DNA of 12,171 bases from Euperipatoides rowelli. Lineage: Eukaryota; Onychophora; Udeonychophora; Euonychophora; Peripatopsidae. Below the pieces are notes generated by a model. It saw only the letters and a list, made by a program, of their open reading frames with translations, ran no database searches and had not been told where the DNA came from. Of this stretch, positions 1-7,335 are shown one piece after another (within the stretch, counting starts at the first letter, position 1; each line of letters starts with the position of its first letter). The stretch lies in NCBI GenBank assembly GCA_003024985.2, contig PXIH01S0023430.1. One strand, written 5' to 3'. Both the position numbers and the translations under genes were made by a program.

Positions 1-113
1 GGACACCCATGCCTGTAGTATTGTGTTTTTAATATGTATTCTGTTTCTCGATCTTGTAATCACCGTTTATTTACTAATTCTTCGAGTTGCTTCCTCATAT
101 TTACCAATTTTCC

Positions 114-680
114 TATCCAAATAGGATTAGATTGTAATCGACAATATTCATTTCTAAATGAAAAAAAAAATCACAACCATTAACAATGGTCTAAAGTTGG
201 AACGAAATGTAATCACCCATTTTTAAAATTCTTTCTTTAGCAGTAGTTCTGCTTAAATGTAATTCTTGAATTGTTTTAATTATTTTTTCTTTATTTTTGA
301 AGTCCTGAAACAAAATGGCTGTACTTTTTAACGTAACAATTTTTTAGCTATCAAATGAAAAATTTCAAAACTGGCTTCTGTAACATTATTGTTTTTTACA
401 AATCTCAATAATGAAGTGGATTGATTTTTCAGTTACCTTTAAATGCCGAGTAATTTTTTTTTTCTTTCCTCAATATTCTTATCTGCGATTTCTTTGCGAT
501 TTGTTTCAAAATGTCATATAATGGAAGATGTTTGTCACACAATAATTTCAAAATACAGAATGACTTCCCATTCCATATTTAACAAAGCCATAATCAACAG
601 TCCATCCTGCAGTTTCTGTATTTTTGCTGAAAGCATTTTAATAAGGCAGCAAATATTAGCTTTTGATTCCAGTAATTGAA
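114..680 (-). pseudogene. Decayed hAT-superfamily transposase fragment
   Basis: Read on the minus strand in shifting frames, this stretch recalls the GTF2IRD2/ZBED5-like hAT transposases. The clearest part (310 down to 194) is an open run containing LSRTTAKERILKMGDYIS, which fits the family's LSxxTxxxRIxxM..DI..QL segment. A stop (191-193) follows, then GCDFFFHLEMNIVDY, where active relatives have C..FSLxLDESTDV. The catalytic Asp of LDES appears as Glu here. Upstream (about 425-350) lies VTEASFEIFHLIAKK, like the family's xxATxASF.VAHLIAK helix. Further upstream (about 560-600), WTVDYGFVKYG may be the start of the N-terminal zinc-finger region, but that is weak. There are several stops and at least two frame changes, and no full domain survives. 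It is an inactive relic, either the source family of the nearby hAT elements or an unrelated older insertion. Assigned by remembered motif patterns only. Confidence 0.45.
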
Positions 681-1006
681 GTCACAAATTACAATAGTAA
701 ACTGTTTTACAATAGCACACTGTCCATGTCACATCAAAACTATCATTTATGACAGCATTCTGCACTCAGTAAATGTGTTGCTATCACTACTATAATGTAC
801 TGTGTGTTGCCACATTCATAATTATAGTGATGCTGTTTAATAAATAAAAATGTAGGCTATCTCATTTTATGCCATTTTACGTTTGAATATAGCCTATAAT
901 TTATATTCTAAAATTCCAATGATATTCAATTTCTCAGTAGGATGCCAAAAATCTCTATTAAATGTGTCATTTTTGGCAAGTGTGCCACCTATTTGCCGTC
1001 CCTGAT
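681..1006. other. Non-coding AT-rich stretch, no gene seen
   Basis: I see no supported gene. Plus-strand frames open from about 942 lack any recognisable motif. The minus strand has short open pieces (for example CKDFYESKCTVPLQKLDHE near 1020-1080) that could be more transposase debris, but I could not place them in a family. Two TAGGCTA/TAGCCTA words occur at 853 and 890. Confidence 0.5.
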
Positions 1007-1052
1007 CCCTGCAGAAATTAGATCATGGCTTCATGATCTAATTTCTGCAGGG
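1007..1052. repeat. Perfect inverted repeat: 21-bp arms, 4-nt loop
   Basis: The left arm (1007-1027) and right arm (1032-1052) are exact reverse complements, separated by GCTT. The arms begin CCCTGCAG and end GATCATG at the loop. The pair 1005/1054 is also complementary, and 1006/1053 would be a G-U pair in RNA. The surroundings are decayed and contain nothing else of this kind. It could be a template-switch (snap-back) product or a small-RNA hairpin. Sequence alone does not decide between them. Confidence 0.95.
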
Positions 1053-1217
1053 GTACAGTGCATTTGCTTTCATAAAAGTCTTTACAAGCCCTTTTTTTTA
1101 AAAAAATATTTAAGTCTTTTTGAGTCATTTATAAAACCTCCAATAGCGGATTGCTTTTTCAGTGCTACTTCTTCGCATTGTTTTTTGAATAGCCCAAGAG
1201 TCCTGATGTATTTACGT

Positions 1218-2187
1218 TAGGGTTCATTTAAATCCAAAATCAAAAAACGGGACATCTCCTCAACGGGGGGAGGGGAGTAATATTGAAAATTAAAACCTTT
1301 GCTCAGGATTTTTGTCATAGGACTCATATTTATAAATAACCTACTGTGTTTTAATTGAAAAATATAATTTAAAACCAAATAAGTTATTTATTAAAATTGA
1401 AGCTTTAAAGTTTTTATAATTTTGACTTACAGTGTAGCTATTTAAAAGTAATTCTTAGAAATCTGGGACAATAATTCTAGTGGGAAATGATTGTGAATTA
1501 ATGTACTTTTATTGAATTATTTACTTCATATATAATTTTAGATTGTATTGTTAATTAATTTTGTTTATTTCTTCCAATTAAATTTAAGCAATAAATTACG
1601 TTTACGTCCTCTTTTCAAAAAAAAAAAAAAAAACTAGCTAACGGTAATCATTTTACTAAAACTATATTCTATAGAAACCGAGAAAGAACAATCGACATTA
1701 AAATCTATCTATTTAGATATACAGTGTTTTAAGTTAAATTTTATATACCAGGTATACTGTATATATTTTTTTAAAATTGGGATAACCCAACCAAAAATTT
1801 TATATTTTTAACGCTAAAAAAATATTAACTTACTATAATATGTTAATAAATTATTAATAAAGCATGAAGTCATGATTTTTAATGCTTGTTTAGGGAGAAT
1901 AAAATATGTGATTGGCCATGCTCCTGATCATGACTGGCAGTAAAATGAGCAAATGACGCAATTTTAATTTTTGTGTTAGAAATAGAAACTTATAATGCCG
2001 AATCATGTTTTTTAGATTAAGTTACTGAAATTTATTCAAGATTTCTTTATTATTTAAAAAAACGAGACAATATGGGACAAAATATGGGAAAGGACAAAAA
2101 GGTGTCCCAATAGGTCTTGTTGGGCCACCGTGACAGATGAGCCAATTAAGAGACGTTTTCATAAAAACGGGATGGATACGAACCCTA
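1218..2187. mobile_element. Non-autonomous hAT-type DNA transposon, 970 bp, with 8-bp TSD
   Basis: The element opens with TAGGGTTC (1218-1225) and closes with the exact complement GAACCCTA (2180-2187). It is flanked on both sides by the same 8 bp, ATTTACGT (1210-1217 and 2188-2195). Short terminal inverted repeats starting T/CAGGG plus an 8-bp duplication are the signature of hAT insertions. Beyond the 8 perfect bases the ends diverge (ATTTAAATCC against GTATCCATCC read inward). A direct word AAAAACGGGA lies near both ends (1243-1252 and 2163-2172). No transposase frame is present, so it would have needed a transposase in trans. The interior is AT-rich and holds a 17-A tract (1617-1633) and several GGGACA words (about 1251, 1463, 2073). 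The TSD is perfect while the interior is degraded, so age is uncertain. Confidence 0.8.
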
Positions 2188-2273
2188 ATTTACGTACTAT
2201 ATCCCTCGCCTTCCATTCTATGACTACTAGTTCCCCACATTAACACAAAACCTTCACTATTAAATTGTTTTGC

Positions 2274-2332
2274 ACAGGGTCAACCTTGCTGGTCTAAGGT
2301 CTCTTGTTGTCCGGAATATTTGTATATCTTTT
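2274..2332 (+). mobile_element. Solo 3' tail of a CR1-like LINE
   Basis: This 59-nt stretch matches, without gaps and at 47 of 59 positions by eye, the reverse complement of 10089-10147, the 3' end of the LINE at the right of the window. The best conserved words are TTGTTGTCCG and ATATTTGTAT. The outer stem of the tail hairpin is kept with one mismatch (GGTCAAC against GTTGTCC). I could not follow coding sequence upstream of it. This fits the extreme 5' truncation common for LINE copies. Orientation is plus, opposite to the larger copy. Confidence 0.75.
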
Positions 2333-3020
2333 GATTAGCCTACTTGGAAATACAAATAATTGTAAATAAAAAAAACTTTTCAGAACAAAATAGCAGCTAT
2401 CTTAATTACATCCAAGATAAAAACATGTGCATAGTATTATGTCTGTTGATGTTGCACAATTGTTTTCTCGTAACGTAAGCATATAGCTAAACTAGAATCT
2501 AAAAGCAAGCAAACACACACATTTTTTTTTTCAATTTTTAAAATCCGAGTTAATACGATTGAAATGCTTTCAAGATGACAGACTGCCATTAAAATAATTA
2601 CAGTATGTTGTGGCCATTTTCTTACTTTCATTTTAAATGATTTTATAAAGTTTATTGGAAAAACAATATGCATTTTTTCATAAATAAAAATAATTAAATA
2701 GTAGGCTACCATGTTTTAATATAATTTTATTTTAAGGCAAGAATTTTGTGTTTTAAAAAAAAACCTTTAAAAAATATATTAAATTATTTTTAAGCATTAA
2801 TACAAGTCCTGGAACTTCTATAACGTATAGCTATGAAGAAATATCGATAGCTCTTATTTTATTTTCTCTAATTATTTTTAAAAATTTTCAAGAACAGAAG
2901 TATTTCATTTATGAACATGTCGCAAAAACTTCACATAAAATTTGAATTGAAAAACTTACGGTAATTTTATTTACATGTCTACTGTACAAATAACAATATA
3001 GGCTATTGTTTTGTGGGGAC
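2333..3020. other. Non-coding AT-rich stretch
   Basis: I see no gene, RNA gene or mobile-element boundary. A 91-codon frame on the minus strand (2437-2712) has low-complexity composition and no family resemblance. TAGGCTA/TAGCCTA words occur at 2336, 2702 and 2999, and an ACGGTAA word near 2958. Confidence 0.5.
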
Positions 3021-3057
3021 AATATGACCCAGACTAGTGTCTAAAAGGGGTCATATT
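3021..3057. repeat. Compound hairpin (10-bp outer and 4-bp inner stem)
   Basis: AATATGACCC (3021-3030) is the exact complement of GGGTCATATT (3048-3057). Between them AGAC (3031-3034) pairs with GTCT (3038-3041) around TAGT. The two stems stack on the left and are separated by six bases on the right. It could be a palindromic transposon end or a structured RNA element. I recognise no family. Confidence 0.8.
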
Positions 3058-3532
3058 TTTTTGCGTCTTTGATCACAATGCCGCACAGGTCTAGCTCATT
3101 CGATGTATTATGATCTGTGCATTAGTTAGAGAATGAAAGAAAGTATATAGAAATTTTTTTCTTGACTCATATTGGCAACACCTTGCACAGTTTTGGTAAA
3201 ATTTTACACACAGCTTCAGCAGATTAAGAAATGGCATGCTCTCTGTCCAATATATTTTTCTTACATGGAAAACTGCTTTACTACTACTAGCAACAAATAA
3301 GGAGAACTGAAAACACCAATCTATTATTAGATTGAATAATACAGAAATGACAGTACATTCGACTAAGTTTCTTTATGAGCAACTTATAATTTCTGTTGTT
3401 TTTCTAATATGAAACTGATACCTAGTATCAATTTAGAGAATTTCCTTGTCAATAGCTTAATTCTTGTGTAAAATTGAAATCTGGTCTTAAAGTTTTTACC
3501 TACTATATATGTTTATAATTATTAATCTATAT
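3058..3532. other. Non-coding stretch, nothing recognised
   Basis: I found no coding frame with family resemblance, no terminal repeats and no RNA gene signature here. Confidence 0.5.
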
Positions 3533-3640
3533 CAGGGGTGTTAAAAATGCACCTTAAGTGCCATCTGTGATTCTTGATCTTTGTAGTTTGTGGCCCATGA
3601 CCATTTTAGTATTTGAAAGAAACCAAAGTATTATAATATT
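3533..3640 (+). mobile_element. Possible hAT end fragment (CAGGGGTGTTAAA type)
   Basis: The stretch begins CAGGGGTGTTAAAAATGCA, close to the CAGGGGTGTCAAACTC ends of many Charlie-like hAT elements. It continues with a GTGGCCCATGACC word of the sort those elements carry just inside. No matching complementary end or 8-bp duplication was found in the window, so it would be a truncated or heavily eroded copy. The right boundary is a guess. This call rests on remembered similarity. Confidence 0.25.
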
Positions 3641-4485
3641 TTAGCACATAGAAATAGAATGTTTAATAAGTGATAGATTTTGTTTTATTTATAAGAAATA
3701 AATTACATTTCGCTAATATGGGCTAGCCACTAATGGCCAAAGTTCTAACATCATTATTTATACTTTTCTGTTAACATTCACAATAAGAATTGTAACTGTT
3801 AACTTAATGTTGGCAAAACCACTACTATCAAACACATCTTATGCATAATAGTCAAGATTCAATCTGCATGTATATAGGGCATCTCAAAAATTACAAACCA
3901 CCAACTAAAGATTGACGAGTGCTGAGCCTCACTATTGGCATGGTTTAAATTTTCACCCAATTGGATGAGGTATTCACAATTTCACACTGTTCAAAGCACT
4001 ATATTAAAAGGCATATCTAGAAAAGTCTGTTTTAATATGTACATGTAGCCTATATACGTACATATAGTAGGCCTATACGATACATATATACAGGTAATAC
4101 TGATTATAAAGCTTATTTCTGATGGGATACCTAAGAACACTTTGACCAGTATTTCAAAAAGATTTGGCATAAAAATAAGCTACCGGTACATTATAGTGGC
4201 AACAATAAACCATGTAAAACTATTAGTAGAATGTTTTGATTTGTAGCCAGACAACAGCTAAAATTAAAATATGCAACTGATAGAAATAGTCAAAACACAA
4301 ACTAGCATTATATATTTTGTTATAGAATAGAAAAAATTACCAATAGGCCTAATTACTTTTATATGTAGCAAAGTTTTTTTGTTTTCATAAAAAATTCTTC
4401 AAAAGCAGAAAATGTAACTTTTTTTAAAAGTATTGTATACTGTACTGAATATATAGTAGAAATATTTTTTTTTAAATTTTACATA
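3641..4485. other. Non-coding region downstream of gamma-COP, probably holding its 3' UTR
   Basis: On the minus strand this lies just past the gamma-COP stop. The first poly(A)-type signals I find in that direction are ATTAAA (complement of 4031-4036, about 465 nt past the stop) and AATAAA (complement of 3684-3689). If the donor at 4491 is used, one acceptor-like candidate is TTTTGACTATTTCTATCAG (minus strand, 4295-4277), giving an intron of about 215 nt. This is only one of several possibilities. TAGGCCTA words lie at 4068 and 4344. I see no other gene. Confidence 0.35.
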
Positions 4486-4494
4486 ACCTACCTG
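4486..4494 (-). other. Candidate 5' splice site in the gamma-COP 3' UTR
   Basis: On the minus strand the stop codon TAA (4502-4500) is followed by AAAAACAG and then GTAGGT, giving CAG|GTAGGT against the consensus MAG|GTRAGT (one difference, at +4). The exon would end at 4492, 8 nt past the stop. A junction this close to the stop lies inside the roughly 50-nt limit for nonsense-mediated decay, so it would be tolerated. The rest of the gene has no introns, so this site could be the only surviving intron or a chance match. Confidence 0.4.
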
Positions 4495-4499
4495 TTTTT

Positions 4500-7133
4500 T
4501 TAACCAACAGCCGAAGCTACAACTTCACTTGCATGTTGATCAGTACTACGGACAGCTAAATTCATAGTAACCCCATCACTCAAAGCCAGTTTGGCTCGTA
4601 CAAGAACATCATGTCCGCCACGATAAACACCTGCAAGATACAATATATGTGAACTTTTGCCCTCAGGTACTTTATCGGATCTTTCACATGGTTGCATGCC
4701 CATAAACTGAATAATATTTTTGACAGCCTCATCTAAAGTTTTCATACTGGATAATGCATATGTATCTTCCAATTCATTTTCAGGACCAATTTCCTCCCAT
4801 GCTGCTCCAAAATTTGGTTTCATCACCCGCTGCACATGATCAGCCACAGTCATCTCTACATCTTCCAAAACATATTCATCTTCATAACCTTCATCATCTG
4901 GTTCCCCTGTGTTGGGATCACAGTCCTTAACAGTGAATTTAAGAGTATTGCTAAAAGTACCAGTTACGGCAGTTGGATCGGCAGGCAATTTTACTGCCGT
5001 GTAGGTTGTTGCTGGTACATTGTATACAAGTTTACGACAAGGTATTTTGGATATTACTTCAAAACCTTCTGAGGGTTCCATGTGCACAAACACATTTTCT
5101 AAAATTTGATCATTTAAGGTATTAGTACAATCAAACTGGAAAACAGCATGTTTAGAGAATGTATGTTTTATACATTGTACAACATACTCTGTTTCCGATT
5201 CAGTAAGTTCAATGGGTTGGCTAGCAGATTTGAATAATGGACCAAAATTAGAAAACTCTGGGATCATTGCAAGTTGATCTGCAAATATATCTTGTCTGGA
5301 AGCTGCTATTTTATCAACAGACTTTGTAACAACTGGGGCTTCAGGAACCATAGCTAATTTACGTTCCTCTGCGGAAATGGGTTGGGTGGCCAATGGCACT
5401 GTTTTAATATCAAAAGGTGTATCTATAGGTTCTAGCGTATATTGATGAAGAGCTTTTTCTAAACCAATTATAGACACTTGAAGACCATTAAGAATATAAG
5501 CTGAATTTAGAGCTTTTTGATTCTGTTGTAATATTTTCAAATAATAAGTAGCTCGATCACGTACTTCATCATCTGTATCTAAAAGACACCGCCCCAATAA
5601 TACCAGAATACTAGGTAATAAATCATCTGAAAAAGCGCCAAATTTTGCTAAGGAACTAACAGCGGCAGCTCTAACAGCAGCATTTTCTAAAATAACTCTG
5701 TTGTAAATGAAGCGAATATATTTTGAGGGATAGGAAGTGCGTGGACCCTCTCTCCCCAATAAATGTAAAATTCGAACACCCAGACTTGTATGCTCACAGT
5801 CCTCGATAAATTCACAAAGATGAGCCAGTCCTGCTTCTTTAGAATCAGGATTCTCTTCAATAATTGATATAATGGTGTCTACTATGGCTTTCTTGTACTC
5901 AAAGCCACCTTCATCTCTCAGCATCGAAGACAAGAAGTTCATCATGACACCATGCTTCCTGGGAAACTTCATGCAAAGAGATCTAATAGCCTGCACCACT
6001 ACAATTTTGAATTCATCAGAAATCTCTGACATGAAAGAAGAAATTTGCTTCATAAGACGATCAACGCTGCTTTCGCTGCCTGTTTTAAGCAATGTTGTAA
6101 TAGCGAGTGTTGCGATACTTCGATTAACGTCAGTTATAAGATTTTCTAAATCTAAATTACAAGCAGTAACAGCAGCAGGATGAGACATGGCTACTTTATT
6201 GAGAGTTCTGACAGCAGCAAATCTGAGAGTGGGTTTGGGAGAGCTGCAAAACAGCTGCAAAACTGAAACAGCTGGAGTCAATTCACGTGAGGTTGTGTGC
6301 TTCATGTTAACAATAGCGTGTGCTGCTTCATAAATTACCATCTCACTTTTATGACGCAAGCAACTATCAATGAAATCAAACATTGGGCTGTCATTTCCAC
6401 TATCATCTTCTTCTATCAGTTTGCATGCAATGCGTATCAGCATGCACACCGCATACGGAGACTTAAGTGCTTGGCGTGTAAATTTTGCCACCAACTTAGA
6501 AACAGCCAGTCGATCATTTTTGCGTATGTGATATAGCAATCCTAAGGCATGATACTGAACCATTACATTATCACTATTGACAGCTTCTTGAGCTTCATTA
6601 ACCCATCGTTTGACTACATCGTGACTATTTTTGGACAAGTGAAGTGAGGAAACTAAGGCAGCACTAGATACAGAGTGAACTTTATCTACAATAGCTTGCT
6701 TCATATAACGTTCAATTCCCTGCAACATAGATGTATCAGTTATTTTACAAAGCGCTCTAATAGCAGCAGCTCGATATACATCTTCTTTACCTGTCATGTC
6801 TTTCGTCAAACTGCTCGTAACGATGATAACATCTTCAGCTATATTAGCCATCTCTTTAATACCCAAGTAAACCATTCGACGCAATACAGTATCCTTAGAT
6901 TGGAATAGTTTTGTCATCGCAAAAAATGCTTCAGTTGCTTCTGTAGTTCCAATGTGTTCGCCTTGATTGATCAAATACAATATTTTGGTCAGAGTATGAC
7001 AGCATTTTCTTGGGTTTATAGGGGTATCGTTAAATGTACGAGCCTCTTGCAAAACTGTTGTCTTTTCCAAATTATTAAAAATATTACTTCCTCCGTCCTC
7101 TTCATCTTTTTTATCTCGTTTTAGCATATGCAT
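4500..7133 (-). CDS. COPG: Coatomer subunit gamma (gamma-COP), complete, single exon
   Basis: Large subunit of the COPI coat. With beta-, delta- and zeta-COP it forms the AP-like F-subcomplex recruited by Arf1-GTP to Golgi membranes for Golgi-to-ER and intra-Golgi transport. The frame is intact: 877 residues from this ATG, against about 874 in mammals as I recall. Residues about 10-545 are the alpha-solenoid adaptin-like trunk, with signature runs [47 protein letters not shown] and [13 protein letters not shown] linker follows (about 570-610). The appendage covers the rest: [27 protein letters not shown], then [10 protein letters not shown], whose Trp (about 779) matches the platform Trp linked to ArfGAP binding in mammals. 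The end [11 protein letters not shown]...VG is typical. Two ATGs (7133 and 7127) flank one His codon. The first has A at -3. The second gives [10 protein letters not shown], which aligns with the mammalian N-terminus, so either may be used. In-frame codons further up (to 7172) start with GTG and are 5' UTR. No introns interrupt it, unlike vertebrate COPG genes. Base composition is richer in G and C than its flanks. Confidence 0.97.
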   Translation of the reverse strand: MHMLKRDKKDEEDGGSNIFNNLEKTTVLQEARTFNDTPINPRKCCHTLTKILYLINQGEHIGTTEATEAFFAMTKLFQSKDTVLRRMVYLGIKEMANIAEDVIIVTSSLTKDMTGKEDVYRAAAIRALCKITDTSMLQGIERYMKQAIVDKVHSVSSAALVSSLHLSKNSHDVVKRWVNEAQEAVNSDNVMVQYHALGLLYHIRKNDRLAVSKLVAKFTRQALKSPYAVCMLIRIACKLIEEDDSGNDSPMFDFIDSCLRHKSEMVIYEAAHAIVNMKHTTSRELTPAVSVLQLFCSSPKPTLRFAAVRTLNKVAMSHPAAVTACNLDLENLITDVNRSIATLAITTLLKTGSESSVDRLMKQISSFMSEISDEFKIVVVQAIRSLCMKFPRKHGVMMNFLSSMLRDEGGFEYKKAIVDTIISIIEENPDSKEAGLAHLCEFIEDCEHTSLGVRILHLLGREGPRTSYPSKYIRFIYNRVILENAAVRAAAVSSLAKFGAFSDDLLPSILVLLGRCLLDTDDEVRDRATYYLKILQQNQKALNSAYILNGLQVSIIGLEKALHQYTLEPIDTPFDIKTVPLATQPISAEERKLAMVPEAPVVTKSVDKIAASRQDIFADQLAMIPEFSNFGPLFKSASQPIELTESETEYVVQCIKHTFSKHAVFQFDCTNTLNDQILENVFVHMEPSEGFEVISKIPCRKLVYNVPATTYTAVKLPADPTAVTGTFSNTLKFTVKDCDPNTGEPDDEGYEDEYVLEDVEMTVADHVQRVMKPNFGAAWEEIGPENELEDTYALSSMKTLDEAVKNIIQFMGMQPCERSDKVPEGKSSHILYLAGVYRGGHDVLVRAKLALSDGVTMNLAVRSTDQHASEVVASAVG

Positions 7134-7167
7134 TTTATCGTTTTTGTTGGCAAAAATTAATATGGAA

Positions 7168-7187
7168 ATCACAGATATATCTGTGAT
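7168..7187. repeat. 20-bp perfect palindrome in the gamma-COP leader
   Basis: The sequence reads identically on both strands, ATCACAGATA followed by its complement, and lies 35-54 bp upstream of the first ATG. It could be a dimeric factor site, or a 10-bp stem in the 5' UTR if transcribed. The minus strand also reads TTTCCATCACAG just upstream of its centre, a weak acceptor-like string. Confidence 0.9.
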
Positions 7188-7202
7188 GGAAACAACAATC
7201 CA

Positions 7203-7211
7203 GCCACGTCA
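7203..7211 (-). promoter_or_regulatory. CREB3/CrebA/XBP1-type element upstream of gamma-COP
   Basis: GCCACGTCA on the plus strand, TGACGTGGC toward the gene, sits 70-78 bp upstream of the first ATG. TGACGTGG is the unfolded-protein-response element core (XBP1/ATF6). The same core with a trailing C is the CrebA/CREB3L motif described at secretory-pathway genes, COPI subunits among them. A COPI gene carrying it close to its start is consistent with secretory-load control. Function is inferred from motif and position. The transcription start is unknown, so the site may be promoter or 5' UTR. Confidence 0.5.
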
Positions 7212-7239
7212 CTTGAGATGTTTTACAAGCAAAATGTAC

Positions 7240-7254
7240 ACCGGAACCGGATGT
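7240..7254 (+). promoter_or_regulatory. Overlapping ETS-like sites
   Basis: ACCGGAA (7240-7246) and ACCGGATGT (7246-7254) sit head to tail and share one base, about 110 bp upstream of the gamma-COP ATG. CCGGAA is the ETS core, and ACCGGATGT is close to variants bound by some ETS factors. They stand out in an otherwise AT-rich flank. On the gene's strand a TAAATATA string (complement of 7256-7263) lies next to them and could act as a TATA-like box. Confidence 0.3.
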
Positions 7255-7264
7255 ATTATATTTA

Positions 7265-7274
7265 GCGCCCTCTA
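7265..7274 (-). promoter_or_regulatory. CTCF-core-like word upstream of gamma-COP
   Basis: The minus strand reads TAGAGGGCGCTA across 7263-7274, agreeing at all 12 positions with the right half of the vertebrate CTCF consensus (YAGRGGGCRSYR). The preceding CCAS half matches only partly. CTCF is conserved in bilaterians, but GCGCCCTCTA is also a common dispersed word in animal genomes, so this is tentative. Confidence 0.25.
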
Positions 7275-7309
7275 ATGAATGAAGAAGAAGTCATGAAATT
7301 TACTCATTG

Positions 7310-7335
7310 AAAAAAAAAAAAAAAACACACACACA
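7310..7335. repeat. A16 tract followed by (AC)5
   Basis: An uninterrupted run of 16 A (7310-7325) leads into five AC units. It lies upstream of gamma-COP, with A on the plus strand. It is therefore on the wrong side and strand to be the poly(A) tail of a retrocopied gamma-COP mRNA. Confidence 0.95.

Noticed and set aside
443-1220. Plus-strand open frames of 78 and 92 codons (443-679, 942-1220)
   Set aside because: No family resemblance and biased AT-driven composition. The first overlaps the minus-strand hAT relic and the second spans the perfect hairpin, so both are chance frames.
2437-2712. Minus-strand 91-codon frame
   Set aside because: Low-complexity hydrophobic translation of AT-rich DNA with no motif and no supporting signals.
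4035-4064. Inverted ATATGTAC/GTACATAT arms
   Set aside because: Eight-bp AT-rich arms are expected by chance in DNA of this composition.
4836-6908. Plus-strand frames inside gamma-COP
   Set aside because: They are antisense shadows of a strongly conserved coding sequence.
7134-7172. Extension of gamma-COP to residue 1 at 7172
   Set aside because: The codon there is GTG, not ATG, and the extra residues have no counterpart in the family.
7180-7200. 3' splice site in the gamma-COP 5' UTR (TTTCCATCACAG)
   Set aside because: The pyrimidine tract is short and interrupted, and no convincing donor was identified upstream; kept only as a remark.
7310-7325. A16 tract as the poly(A) tail of a retrocopied gamma-COP
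   Set aside because: It lies upstream of the gene and is A on the plus strand; a tail for this minus-strand gene would be T on the plus strand below 4500.
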